Shown: positions 51,084-60,150 of the stretch, piece by piece
How the letters are laid out: each line of letters starts with the position of its first letter
How positions within the stretch are numbered: the stretch's first letter is position 1
Assembly (NCBI RefSeq): GCF_003001675.1
Contig: NZ_PVYW01000021.1
Coordinates: 97,870 to 161,869, forward strand
DNA length: 64,000 nt
Source of the DNA: Cohnella sp. SGD-V74
GTDB lineage: Bacteria > Bacillota > Bacilli > Paenibacillales > Paenibacillaceae
Reading direction: 5' to 3'
Notes under the pieces: model-generated
The model's input: the letters and a program-made list of their open reading frames with translations, nothing else
Databases searched by the model: none
Told to the model about the DNA's origin: nothing
Translations under genes and position numbers: made by a program

Positions 51084-51146
51084 TTAAGGTTTCGTTATCG
51101 ATGTTAAATCCCCGTTATATCTTGTCGGGGGCCGCGCCTTTATCAT
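51084..51146 (+). promoter_or_regulatory. shared regulon promoter, copy B (ABC system 3)
   Basis: Same element as at 47607: the 35-base block starts at 51084, CGTTAT occurs at 51093 and 51113 (20 bases apart), and the -10 TATCAT is at 51141-51146. The leader to the ATG is about 35 bases in both copies. Confidence 0.65.
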
Positions 51147-51184
51147 GAAATTGTAAACCACATCTCTTCTAGGGGGTTTCACCT

Positions 51185-52549
51185 ATGAAAAAGAAGTATA
51201 TCGGAGCAGGCACCGCGCTAATTGTAACCGCTAGCATAATGGCGGGTTGCGGCGGCAATTCTTCGCCGCAAGCTTCGTCTCCGGCGGCGAGCCAGGCTCC
51301 CGCATCCTCGTCTGCATCCGAGTCCGCTTCGACCGGATCGGACAAACCGTTCGCGGGACAGACGGTTACGCTGGTCACGGCCAACCATCCTTGGTCCGAG
51401 GCGATCACGCCGCTGCTGCCGGAATTCGAGGCGGCTACGGGCATCAAGGTCAAGGTCGAAAACTACTTCGAGGACCAACTGACTCAGAAGCTGACCGTGC
51501 AATTCACGGCCGGCTCGGAGACGCCGGACGTCTTCATGTACCGTCCGCTTCAGGACGGCCAGTTGTTCTTCAAGAACGGCTGGGTGGCGCCGCTGGACGA
51601 CTATGCGCACAAAGACCCCGAGTACGACTTCGCGGACATCTCGCCTTCGGCGATCAACACGACGACGATCGACGGCAAGCTGGCCGGCATCCCGATCATT
51701 ACGGAGCGGGGCGTGCTCTACTACCGGAAAGACTTGCTGGAGCAAGCGAACATTCCGGTGCCGACGACGATGGACGAACTGGTCGAAGCGGCCAAGAAGC
51801 TGCACAACCCGGGCTCCGAAATGTATGGTTTCGTGGCGCGCGGACAGCGTTCCCCGCTCGTGACGCAGCTGGCTTCGTACATTTTCTCCGAAGGCGGAGA
51901 CTTCATTACGGACGGCAAGGCGTCCATCAATACGCCGGAAGCCGTGAAGGCGATGACGACCTACGGCAACTTGCTGAAGGACTCCGGGCCTCCGGGGGTT
52001 CTGAACATGTCCTGGCCGCAAGCGTTCGGCATCTTCGCCCAGGGCAAAGTCGCGTTCCTGACGGACGCGGACTCGCTGTACACGAACGCGACCGATCCGG
52101 AGAAATCGACGGTCAGCGACAAAGTCGGCTTCGCCTTGTTCCCGGCGGGAGCCGCGGGCTCCAAGCCGGTTAACGTAACGGCATGGTCGCTGTCGATCAA
52201 CGAAAGATCGAAGAACAAGGACGCGGCGTGGGAGCTTATCCAATGGGCGACCAGCAAGGAGAACGTGCTGAAGGCGCAGCAGAAGGGCAACCCGGGAGCC
52301 CGGACTTCCGTCTGGAACAATCCCGAAGCGACGAAGTCGTTCCCTGAGGAGCTGGTGCCGATCATCAAGCAATCGATGGAGAACGGCGTCGGCCACGACC
52401 GTCCGGTCGTCGTCAGTGTCGGCGAAGCCCGCGACGCCGTAGGCGAAGTCGTCATGAAGGTCATTACCGGCGACAAGGACGTACAAGCGGCGGCGGACAA
52501 GGCGAACGCCAATCTGCAAGCCATCATCGACAAAGACAGCAAGAGATAA
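51185..52549 (+). CDS. carbohydrate ABC transporter substrate-binding lipoprotein (system 3)
   Basis: A 454-residue lipoprotein with lipobox IMAGCG, a Ser/Ala-rich linker and a family-1 binding fold (EFEAATGIKVKVENYF, AGIPIITERGVLYYRKDLL, AWELIQWATSKENVLKAQQ). It delivers substrate to the two following permeases. It lies behind copy B of the shared promoter and is followed by a strong intercistronic hairpin. Because the operon goes on to mannonate dehydratase, a uronate, aldonate or oligo-uronide is a reasonable substrate guess. Confidence 0.93.
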   Translation: MKKKYIGAGTALIVTASIMAGCGGNSSPQASSPAASQAPASSSASESASTGSDKPFAGQTVTLVTANHPWSEAITPLLPEFEAATGIKVKVENYFEDQLTQKLTVQFTAGSETPDVFMYRPLQDGQLFFKNGWVAPLDDYAHKDPEYDFADISPSAINTTTIDGKLAGIPIITERGVLYYRKDLLEQANIPVPTTMDELVEAAKKLHNPGSEMYGFVARGQRSPLVTQLASYIFSEGGDFITDGKASINTPEAVKAMTTYGNLLKDSGPPGVLNMSWPQAFGIFAQGKVAFLTDADSLYTNATDPEKSTVSDKVGFALFPAGAAGSKPVNVTAWSLSINERSKNKDAAWELIQWATSKENVLKAQQKGNPGARTSVWNNPEATKSFPEELVPIIKQSMENGVGHDRPVVVSVGEARDAVGEVVMKVITGDKDVQAAADKANANLQAIIDKDSKR

Positions 52550-52581
52550 TCCGCGCCGAACCGGTACGAACCGCCGGCCGA

Positions 52582-52616
52582 TTCCGGGCCGCCCGCCGAG
52601 GGCGGACGGTCCGGAA
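52582..52616 (+). promoter_or_regulatory. intercistronic hairpin between binding protein and permeases
   Basis: TTCCGG (52582-52587) pairs with CCGGAA (52611-52616) and, inside, CCGCCC (52589-52594) with GGGCGG (52600-52605). No T-run follows. Such hairpins stabilise or partly terminate mRNA so that more binding protein than permease is made. Confidence 0.6.
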
Positions 52617-52642
52617 AAGGCTTTTGGAAAGGATGATACGCA

Positions 52643-53524
52643 ATGGGTTATAATTGGATCAATCGCAACTTGAAATGGCTGTACATCCTGCCCGCGCTTG
52701 TTTTCGTGCTCGTCATGATGCTTTTCCCGATCGCTTATACGTTGTGGATCAGCTTCTACGAGTGGAGCATGTCCGCCATTACGCCGCCCGCTTTCGTGGG
52801 CTTCGACAACTATATTTCCATGTTCAAGGACGAGCGGTTCTTGGACTCCGTATTCAACACATTTTATTTCACGATCGTCGCCTTGGCAGCGGAGATGGTG
52901 CTGGGCCTGGCGATCGCGGTTCTGTTCAACCGTACCTTCAAGGGGAAAAATATCGCGAAGACGCTGTTTCTGCTCCCGATGGTCGCTACTCCGGTAGCGA
53001 TGGGTCTCGTCTGGATGCTCATTTACGAGCCGACGATCGGCGCCGCGAATACGATTCTGAAATCGATCGGCCTCGAGCCGCAGCTATATCTCGCGTCCAT
53101 GACGCAGGTTATTCCATCGCTGATCGTCGTCGACGTATGGCAGTGGACGCCGATGGTCGCGCTTATTCTGATGGCCGGCTTGTCGACGCTGCCGACCGAC
53201 CCGTACGAATCGGCCGATGTGGACGGAGCTTCCGCTTGGCAGAAGTTCGTGCATATCACCTTGCCGCTGCTTAAGCCGACGATCATCATCGCGCTGATGC
53301 TGCGCCTGATCGACGTGCTCAAGACGTTCGACATCATCTACGCCACGACGCAAGGCGGACCGAATTTCAAGTCGGAGACGCTGAACATCTACGGCTACGT
53401 GCTCGGCTTCCAATACTTTAAGCTCGGCTCGGCTTCCGCGCTGCTGGTCATTTTCTTCCTGATCGTCATGGCCCTTACGCTGGCGCTGATCTGGACGAAG
53501 AAAAGATTGGAGGCGGAAGGATGA
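52643..53524 (+). CDS. carbohydrate ABC permease, MalF-type (system 3)
   Basis: A 293-residue, six-helix permease with a slightly unusual EAA loop, PYESADVDGASAWQKFVHI. Its stop overlaps the start of the next permease gene by 4 bases (ATGA). AAAGGATG lies upstream of the ATG. Confidence 0.93.
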   Translation: MGYNWINRNLKWLYILPALVFVLVMMLFPIAYTLWISFYEWSMSAITPPAFVGFDNYISMFKDERFLDSVFNTFYFTIVALAAEMVLGLAIAVLFNRTFKGKNIAKTLFLLPMVATPVAMGLVWMLIYEPTIGAANTILKSIGLEPQLYLASMTQVIPSLIVVDVWQWTPMVALILMAGLSTLPTDPYESADVDGASAWQKFVHITLPLLKPTIIIALMLRLIDVLKTFDIIYATTQGGPNFKSETLNIYGYVLGFQYFKLGSASALLVIFFLIVMALTLALIWTKKRLEAEG

Positions 53525-54342
53525 AGCTGAATAAGAAAAAAGCGAAAAACGCCACGCTGACCGGGTTGACCGTGCTTGTCCTGCTCGTGTTCGTCTTCCC
53601 GTTCGTCTGGATGCTGCTCGCCTCCTTCAAGACGCAGGCGCAGATCATGTCCAACTCCCAGACGTTCGTGTTCACGCCGACGACGGACAACTACGTGAAC
53701 GTGTTCCAGCAGTACGATTTTCTGAAGTATATCGTCAACAGCATGATCGTCGCCGTCGTATCGACGCTGCTGTCGCTGCTGCTCGGCTTGCCTGCCGCCT
53801 ACTCGATCGCCAAGTACAAGCTGCAGGGCCTCGGCCTCGTCATTCTCGTCGCGAGAATCGTGCCGGGCATCTCGTTCCTGATTCCGTGGTATATTATATT
53901 CTCGAAACTGCGTTTGGTAGATTCCTACGCGGCGCTCGTGCTGAGCCATATGCTCGTCGGACTGCCGTTTATCGTCTGGATCATGATTTCGTTCTTCGAG
54001 AAGCTTCCGCAAGAGGTGGAAGAGGCCGGCGCCATCGACGGCTGCTCGCCGCATCAAGTGTTCCGCCGCATCGTGCTGCCGATGTCGGGAGCGGGCATCA
54101 TCACGTCGTCGCTGCTGAGTTTTATTTTCTCGTGGAACAACTTCATGTTCTCGATCATTCTGGCCGGCGACAAGACGAAGACATTACCAATTGCCGTATT
54201 CAACTTTATGTCTTACGCTGAGATCAACTGGGGCGGTTTGATGGCGGCCGCGTGCATCATCACCCTCCCGGTACTCATCATCGCGTTGATCGCCCAGCGT
54301 TACGTCGTCAGCGGTCTCGCTGCGGGAGCCGTCAAAGGGTAA
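53521..54342 (+). CDS. carbohydrate ABC permease, MalG-type (system 3)
   Basis: A 273-residue, six-helix permease with the EAA loop EVEEAGAIDGCSPHQVFRRI and the C-terminal AGAVKG. Translation is coupled to the MalF-type gene, and the kinase gene begins 26 bases downstream. No ATPase is encoded, so a shared MsmX-type ATPase is expected. Confidence 0.93.
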   Translation: MKLNKKKAKNATLTGLTVLVLLVFVFPFVWMLLASFKTQAQIMSNSQTFVFTPTTDNYVNVFQQYDFLKYIVNSMIVAVVSTLLSLLLGLPAAYSIAKYKLQGLGLVILVARIVPGISFLIPWYIIFSKLRLVDSYAALVLSHMLVGLPFIVWIMISFFEKLPQEVEEAGAIDGCSPHQVFRRIVLPMSGAGIITSSLLSFIFSWNNFMFSIILAGDKTKTLPIAVFNFMSYAEINWGGLMAAACIITLPVLIIALIAQRYVVSGLAAGAVKG

Positions 54343-54368
54343 CCGGAGCGGGCGGGAAAGGAGAGCGG

Positions 54369-56102
54369 ATGTTCAAGCCCAACACGTTTCGCAAAATCGT
54401 TCTTCTGCTCTTCCTGCTGCTGCTGCCGATTCTGGTATTGTACAGCGTCTCGACGAACACGAGCACGGAAGTCGTGCGCAAGCAGATCGAGACGACCAAC
54501 CTGAACCAATTGACCTTTCTCATGAACCAGTTGGATACGAATATCGAGCAGCTGTCCATGTTTCCGGTGCTGCTGAGCTACGATCCTTATATTCGCGAAT
54601 TTCTCGACCGTCGTCCGCCCTTGGAGTTCGACGCGCGGAATGCGGAATACCGGATTATCGAGAAGCTGAGCCTGCAGAGCGTGTCCAACGGGTGGAAAAA
54701 CGACTTGACCGTCATTATCCCCCATGAGAAGCGCGCGATTTCGTCCAATATTTTTCTGCTGGAAAGCAATCAGGATATGACGGGACCGATCTATACGCGT
54801 TGGACGTACATGTCGGAAGAGTTGGGCGGCAAAACCGAGCGTTATTTCGTGCACGAGATCGGAGAGCCGGCCAAGGCGGAGCGCAAGGAAGCGGCTCAGG
54901 CCGTGTTCCGGGTCCGGTTCACAACCGGCAATATGACCGCGATGCTGGACGCGTACAAGAACGGGAAGAACAACGACCCGTTCCTGTACGTGCCCGGCGA
55001 ACGGCCCGTTCTGAACGGCACTTCGTCCGAGGAGAAGACGAGGCAGCTGATCGGCTTGCTGGAGGACGAACTGGGGGCCGAGCCGGCCACCGGACAGCGT
55101 CTGGTGAAGCTCGGCAGCGAACAGCATCTTGTCAGCTACGTGAAGTCGCGGCAACTGGGCTGGTATCTCGTCGACTATACGCCGTATCAGAGCGTCGTTA
55201 CTCCGATTACGGAGCAGAGAAACTTTTTCTACGTCATTATCGGGCTGCTGCTGGTGCTGGCCGTCGCCGCATCGTTCCTGCTGTACCGCAACGTCCAGCG
55301 TCCGCTGAGGAAATTGATCGGCAGCGTGCAGCGGATCAAGCGGGGAGATTATTCGGCGCGCATCGACTATCAGGCCAAAAACGAATTCGACTATCTCATT
55401 TTCCAATTCAACGAAATGTCGGATCAGATTAAAACGCTGATCGAAGACGTCTACGCGGAGAAGCTCAGGTCGCGCGAGGCGACGCTTAAGCAGCTTCAGT
55501 CGCAGATCAATCCGCATTTTCTGTACAATTCGCTGTTCTTCATCATTAACTCGGCGGAGATGAACGACCGGCAAGCGGTCGTGCAGATGTCCCAGAACCT
55601 GGCGGAGTATTACCGCTACGCGACGCGGGTCGAAAATCAATCCGTGGCGCTGGAGGAGGAGCTGGAGCTCGTCCGCAACTACCTGATCATTCAGAACCTC
55701 CGGATGGGCAGGGTGCAGTTCGAGATCGACGTGCCGGAGAAAATGCTGGACCTGGAGCTGCCGAGATTGATTCTGCAGCCGATTGTGGAGAATGCGATCG
55801 TGCACGGAGTCGAGAGGTCGCCGGAAGGCGGAATGATTACGATTACGGGCAAGCAGGACGATCGCTACAATATGATCTTGGTGCAGGACGACGGGCCGGG
55901 GATGGACCCGCAGCGGCTTCGGGATTTGCAAGCGGAGCTGGCGCAGCCGATGTCGGAGGAGGTCGGCTGCGGCACGTGGAACGTGCATCGCCGGCTGCAG
56001 TACCGGTTCGGCGGACAGTCGGGGCTCGTGTTCGAGCAATTGCCGATGGGCGGCCTGTGCGTCATCATCAAGTGGACGCGCGGCGAGGAAACGGGAGACT
56101 AA
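54369..56102 (+). CDS. YesM-like sensor histidine kinase (system 3)
   Basis: A 577-residue membrane kinase: first helix (IVLLLFLLLLPILVLYSV), extracellular sensor (about 30-285), second helix (FFYVIIGLLLVLAVAASFLL), HAMP, phospho-acceptor His in INPHFLYNSLF (about 381) and ATPase motifs (VENAIVHG, DDGPGMD). AAAGGAGAG precedes the ATG at 54369; a frame open to 54252 overlaps the permease. It is unusual that 228 bases, including a long hairpin, separate it from its response regulator. Confidence 0.92.
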   Translation: MFKPNTFRKIVLLLFLLLLPILVLYSVSTNTSTEVVRKQIETTNLNQLTFLMNQLDTNIEQLSMFPVLLSYDPYIREFLDRRPPLEFDARNAEYRIIEKLSLQSVSNGWKNDLTVIIPHEKRAISSNIFLLESNQDMTGPIYTRWTYMSEELGGKTERYFVHEIGEPAKAERKEAAQAVFRVRFTTGNMTAMLDAYKNGKNNDPFLYVPGERPVLNGTSSEEKTRQLIGLLEDELGAEPATGQRLVKLGSEQHLVSYVKSRQLGWYLVDYTPYQSVVTPITEQRNFFYVIIGLLLVLAVAASFLLYRNVQRPLRKLIGSVQRIKRGDYSARIDYQAKNEFDYLIFQFNEMSDQIKTLIEDVYAEKLRSREATLKQLQSQINPHFLYNSLFFIINSAEMNDRQAVVQMSQNLAEYYRYATRVENQSVALEEELELVRNYLIIQNLRMGRVQFEIDVPEKMLDLELPRLILQPIVENAIVHGVERSPEGGMITITGKQDDRYNMILVQDDGPGMDPQRLRDLQAELAQPMSEEVGCGTWNVHRRLQYRFGGQSGLVFEQLPMGGLCVIIKWTRGEETGD

Positions 56103-56137
56103 AGAGATTGAACCGCTGAAACATCTTTGAGCAGGCC

Positions 56138-56275
56138 GAATGGAATGGAGAAAGGGAATGGTTTTGTCCGCGAGTTTTGGCTTTGAGTTGCTGACCTATG
56201 AAGGGCTTGTCGATCAGAGCAACTCAAAACAACCTGTCTGAAGCCGGCAAAGCCATCCCTTTCGGAATGCAATGG
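56138..56275. repeat. nested inverted repeat between kinase and regulator genes
   Basis: An outer pair (GAAAGGGAATGG at 56150-56161 with CCATCCCTTTC at 56253-56263, one bulge) encloses a perfect 11-bp pair (TTTGAGTTGCT at 56182-56192 with AGCAACTCAAA at 56218-56228). The whole 130 bases can fold as one long hairpin. It codes for nothing obvious. It may be a small non-autonomous element or an RNA structure that sets the regulator level. Confidence 0.5.
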
Positions 56276-56330
56276 ACTTCCTAGTTCATCGATTCAATCT
56301 ATATAGCCATCCAGAAGAGGGGGCCGAACG

Positions 56331-57968
56331 ATGCATCTGTTGATCGTGGACGACGAGGCGCATGTGGTCGATCGGTTGGCGACGACGATCGGCTGGGACA
56401 GCATCGGAATTACGCAAGTGTATCGCGCGTATTCGGGCTACGAGGCGCTTGAGGTTCTGCGGCAATTCGCCGTCGATATCGTCATTACGGACATTCAAAT
56501 GCCGGGCATGACCGGGCTCGATCTCATCGCCCGCATCCGGAAGGAATGGAGCAAGGCGAAATGCGTGCTGCTCTCGGGATACTCCGACTTCCAATACGCG
56601 AAGGAAGCGATTCAGAATCAGGTCGAGGATTACCTGCTCAAGCCGGTGACAGAACAGGAGCTGCTGGATACCGTCTCCCGGCTGCAGCAGAAGCTGTACG
56701 GCGAGTGGGAGCACGTTCTGTCCGTCCGCAACTTGACCCGGACGCTGAACGAGAACATGCCGCTGCTCAAGGGCAATCTGCTGTTGGAGCTGCTTCAGGG
56801 AGCGGTCTGGAACGAATCGGCGTTACGGGAGAAAATGGTGACCTTGGCGCTGCCGGATCTCTACGGGCAAACGTGCTTCCTGATGCTCGTTCGGTTGGAG
56901 GAGACGTTCGTCGATTACGATTTTCGCAGCCGCTCGCTGATCGAGTACGCGATCGGCAACATGGCGGAGGAGCTGTTCGGCGGGAAATTCCGGCTCTGGC
57001 ACGCCAAGGATGCGCACGATTATTTGATCTTCCTCGCCTCGGCGGAGGAACGGGTCGAGCCGGGACAGCGGGCGGCGCTGTTCGAGCAGACCGCCTCTCA
57101 GCTTCAGTCGGTCGTGAAATGCTTGCTGAAAGGCAGCATTTCCGTCATCGTCAGCGAGCCGGGGCTGTTCCCCAGCGACGTGCCGGGCCAGTACGACGGC
57201 TGCGTGTCGGCTGCGCGCAAACGGGTCGGCAACGAGCAGGGACTGTTCTTGCGGGCTTCAGGCGAAGCTGTCTCGGTCGAAGTGGAATCGATCCGTTCCT
57301 TGTACGAGCCGCCGACGCTCATCCATCTTCTCGAAGCGGGTCGATGGGACGCGATGGAGGAGAAGCTGGAACGCGTATTCGAGGAACTGCGAAGCAAGTC
57401 CTCCCATTCGCATTCTCAGGAGCATCTGCTGGAAGTGTATTTCGCGGTGTCCTCGGCGTTCTCGTACATTTCGCACAAGAACGGACAGCCTTTGTCCGAC
57501 CTGATCGGCGACGACTACGGGAAGCTGGCCGACGGCATTCCGTTCCGCTCCGTCGCGCATCTGCGCGAATGGTCGCTGCGCGTGCTGCGCCGCCTGATGG
57601 AGGACATGGACCGCGAGATGAAGGACAACCGCTCGGAGCTTATCCGGGCGATCCACCAATTCATCGACGACAATCTGGCGCAGGACGTGACGCTGCAGAG
57701 CATCGCCGATCACGTTCATATGCATCCGGTCTACATTTCGAAAATCTACAAGCTGGAGACCGGCGGCAATATCAGCGACTACATTCAGCAATTGCGCATG
57801 GAGAAGGCGGTTTATCTGCTCTCGAACAGCCACGAGAAAACGTACGAGATCGCCGCCAAGCTCGGCTACCAGCGTCCTCATTCTTTTAATTACGCATTCA
57901 AGAAACATCATGGCGTCACCCCGCAGGTGTATCGGGATCAACAGAAGAAAGGGGCGATCTGCCAGTGA
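56331..57968 (+). CDS. YesN-like response regulator with AraC-type HTH (system 3)
   Basis: A 545-residue regulator: receiver (phospho-acceptor Asp in ITDIQMPGMTG, Lys in YLLKPVT), a middle region, and an AraC double HTH (LQSIADHVHMHPVYISKIY, then IAAKLGYQRPHSFNYAF). It is the best candidate to bind the two shared promoter elements at 47.6 and 51.1 kb. Its stop overlaps the GTG of the mannonate dehydratase gene (GTGA), tying regulator and enzyme in one transcript. Confidence 0.92.
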   Translation: MHLLIVDDEAHVVDRLATTIGWDSIGITQVYRAYSGYEALEVLRQFAVDIVITDIQMPGMTGLDLIARIRKEWSKAKCVLLSGYSDFQYAKEAIQNQVEDYLLKPVTEQELLDTVSRLQQKLYGEWEHVLSVRNLTRTLNENMPLLKGNLLLELLQGAVWNESALREKMVTLALPDLYGQTCFLMLVRLEETFVDYDFRSRSLIEYAIGNMAEELFGGKFRLWHAKDAHDYLIFLASAEERVEPGQRAALFEQTASQLQSVVKCLLKGSISVIVSEPGLFPSDVPGQYDGCVSAARKRVGNEQGLFLRASGEAVSVEVESIRSLYEPPTLIHLLEAGRWDAMEEKLERVFEELRSKSSHSHSQEHLLEVYFAVSSAFSYISHKNGQPLSDLIGDDYGKLADGIPFRSVAHLREWSLRVLRRLMEDMDREMKDNRSELIRAIHQFIDDNLAQDVTLQSIADHVHMHPVYISKIYKLETGGNISDYIQQLRMEKAVYLLSNSHEKTYEIAAKLGYQRPHSFNYAFKKHHGVTPQVYRDQQKKGAICQ

Positions 57969-59023
57969 AGCTGACTTTCAGATGGTACGGCGATTCGGAC
58001 CCGGTATCGCTGGCGTATATTCGGCAAATCCCGGGGATGAAGGGGATCGTCACGGCGGTGTACGACGTGCCTGTAGGAGAGGCATGGCCGCTCGAGACGA
58101 TTCTGAAATTGAAGAAAGGCATTGAAGCCGCCGGCCTGGAGCTGGCCGTCATCGAGAGCGTTCCGGTGCACGAGGACATCAAGCTGGGGCTTCCTTCCCG
58201 GGACCGGTATATCGCCAATTACAAGACGACGCTGCGCAATCTCGGGGAGGCCGGCGTGCCGGTCGTCTGCTACAACTTCATGCCTGTGTTCGATTGGACG
58301 CGTTCGAAGCTCGACTACGAGCTGGAGGACGGCTCGACAGCGTTGATCTACGAGGAAGAGGTCGTCGGGCGGATGAATCCGCTGACGGGAGAGCTCAGTC
58401 TTCCGGGTTGGGACAGCAGCTACGAGGTCGGCGAGCTTCGGAAGCTGTTCGGGCAATACGAGAGCGTGGACGAGGAGAAGCTGTGGGACAATCTGGCTTA
58501 CTTCGTGCGGGAGATTATGCCGGTCGCGGAGGAAGCCGGAATCAAAATGGCGATCCACCCGGACGATCCGCCTTGGCCGATCTTCGGCCTGCCGCGCATT
58601 ATGACGGGAAGAGCGAGCCTGGAGCGGATGATCGGCCTGTACGACAGTCCGGTCAACGGGCTATGCCTGTGCAGCGGATCGCTGGGCGCCAGCGCGGACA
58701 ACGACGTGCCGGAGCTGATGCGCGAGTTCGGCCGCAGAGGGCGCGTAAACTTCGTTCATGCGCGCAACGTGAAGCTGACCGGACCGAAGTCGTTCCAGGA
58801 GTCGGCGCATCTGTCCTCCTCGGGCTCGATCGATATGTACGAGGTGATCCGGGCGATGAGCGACTTCGATTACGAGGGGCCGATCCGTTCGGACCATGGC
58901 CGGATGATCTGGGGCGAGACGGGCAAGCCGGGCTACGGCCTGTACGATCGCGCGCTCGGAGCCGTGTATTTGAACGGGCTGTGGGAAGCGGTGCGCAAGG
59001 AGCGTCTTCGTCGTTGTACCTAA
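57965..59023 (+). CDS. uxuA: mannonate dehydratase
   Basis: A 352-residue TIM-barrel enzyme that turns D-mannonate into 2-keto-3-deoxygluconate. Family segments include MKLTFRWYGDSDPVSLAYIR, AIHPDDPPWPIFGLPRI, NGLCLCSGSLGA, VNFVHARNVK and PIRSDHGRMIWGE, with the metal-binding His/Cys/Asp residues. The start is a GTG at 57965 with AAAGGGG eight bases before. Uronate isomerase and mannonate reductase are not in the window, so the substrate may enter as an aldonate or those steps are elsewhere. An operator overlaps its stop codon. Confidence 0.95.
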   Translation: MKLTFRWYGDSDPVSLAYIRQIPGMKGIVTAVYDVPVGEAWPLETILKLKKGIEAAGLELAVIESVPVHEDIKLGLPSRDRYIANYKTTLRNLGEAGVPVVCYNFMPVFDWTRSKLDYELEDGSTALIYEEEVVGRMNPLTGELSLPGWDSSYEVGELRKLFGQYESVDEEKLWDNLAYFVREIMPVAEEAGIKMAIHPDDPPWPIFGLPRIMTGRASLERMIGLYDSPVNGLCLCSGSLGASADNDVPELMREFGRRGRVNFVHARNVKLTGPKSFQESAHLSSSGSIDMYEVIRAMSDFDYEGPIRSDHGRMIWGETGKPGYGLYDRALGAVYLNGLWEAVRKERLRRCT

Positions 59024-59031
59024 TCGATTAG
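59020..59031. promoter_or_regulatory. LacI-type operator, copy 1
   Basis: CTAATCGATTAG, a perfect 12-bp palindrome with the central CG typical of LacI-family sites, overlaps the uxuA stop codon (TAA 59021-59023) and precedes the LacI gene. Identical copies lie at 60155 and 60167. Confidence 0.75.
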
Positions 59032-59045
59032 ACCGGAGGCTGCGG

Positions 59046-60059
59046 ATGAGTACGATCAAAGATATCGCCAAGCACGCGGGTGTGTCCGTAGCGACCGTAT
59101 CCTATGTGCTGAACAACAACCGCTATGTCAGTCCGGAGAAGAAGGAGCGCGTGCTCGCCGCCATCCGCGAGCTGAATTACGCGCCTAACGCGGCGGCCCG
59201 CGGGCTGCGCGCCGGGGAGAGCCGAACGATCGGCCTGATCGTCTCCGACATCTCCAACCCGTTCTATCCCGACCTCGCCAAGGCTTGCGAGGACGAGGCG
59301 CAGAAGCACGGCTATGCCGTGCACATGATCAACACGAACGATCAGCCGGAGCGGATGAGACAGGCCGTCGCGCAAGCGCGCGAGGGGAAGATCGACGGGC
59401 TGATCGTCACCTCCGCGTTGGCAGCCGATCGGGAGCTGCTGCAATCGCTGCTGGAGCGGAACTTCCCGCTCGTGCTGGCGCACCGCCGTCTCGAAGGGCT
59501 GGACGCGGATCTGGTCGAGTCGGATAACTTCGAAGGCGGACTGATGGCCGCCCGGCATATGCTTCGACTGGGCCATCGCCGCATTGCCTTTATGTCCGGC
59601 GTCGCGGGCTCGCCGATCAGCGAGCTTCGCGCGGCCGGTTACCGGCAAGCGATGAAGGAGGCGGGCATCGACGTGCCGCCGGAGTGGGTGCTGTCAGGGG
59701 AGGCAAGGTATGCGGCCAGCTACGAGAGGATGCTCGGCTATGCGGATATGCCGCCCGGCGAGCGGCCGACCGCCGTCATCAACATGAGCGACATCGGCGC
59801 CATGGGCGTGCTGGACGCGGCGGCGGACCGGGGGCTGCGGGTTCCCGGGGACGTTGCGGTGATGGGTTTCGACGATCTGTTCCTCGCGGCGTTCCGCTCC
59901 GTGCGGCTGACGACCGTCCGCATCCCGCGCTACGAGCTCGGAAGGCAGGCGACCGAGCTTCTGCTGGATCGCATCTCGGATGCGAATCGCGACATCCGGC
60001 GAGTCGTGCTGCCGGTGGAACTGATTGTGCGCGGCACTTGCGGCGGGGAGCGGGCCTGA
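59046..60059 (+). CDS. LacI-family transcriptional regulator
   Basis: A 337-residue repressor: LacI HTH with hinge helix (STIKDIAKHAGVSVATVSYV, then NYAPNAAARGLR) and a periplasmic-binding-like effector domain (TIGLIVSDISNPFYPDLA, MGFDDLFLAAF). Operators of identical sequence lie before its own gene and twice before the iolC-like gene, so it controls itself and the downstream catabolic genes. The effector is likely an intermediate of the pathway encoded here. Confidence 0.94.
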   Translation: MSTIKDIAKHAGVSVATVSYVLNNNRYVSPEKKERVLAAIRELNYAPNAAARGLRAGESRTIGLIVSDISNPFYPDLAKACEDEAQKHGYAVHMINTNDQPERMRQAVAQAREGKIDGLIVTSALAADRELLQSLLERNFPLVLAHRRLEGLDADLVESDNFEGGLMAARHMLRLGHRRIAFMSGVAGSPISELRAAGYRQAMKEAGIDVPPEWVLSGEARYAASYERMLGYADMPPGERPTAVINMSDIGAMGVLDAAADRGLRVPGDVAVMGFDDLFLAAFRSVRLTTVRIPRYELGRQATELLLDRISDANRDIRRVVLPVELIVRGTCGGERA

Positions 60060-60150
60060 TCCTCGCCGAAGGTTCGGTTGTCCTTCCGCCGCTTCATTCG
60101 GTCGGAGGGCAGGCGATGAGGGATCGGCAAGTGGGAATTTTTTTGCAGCT

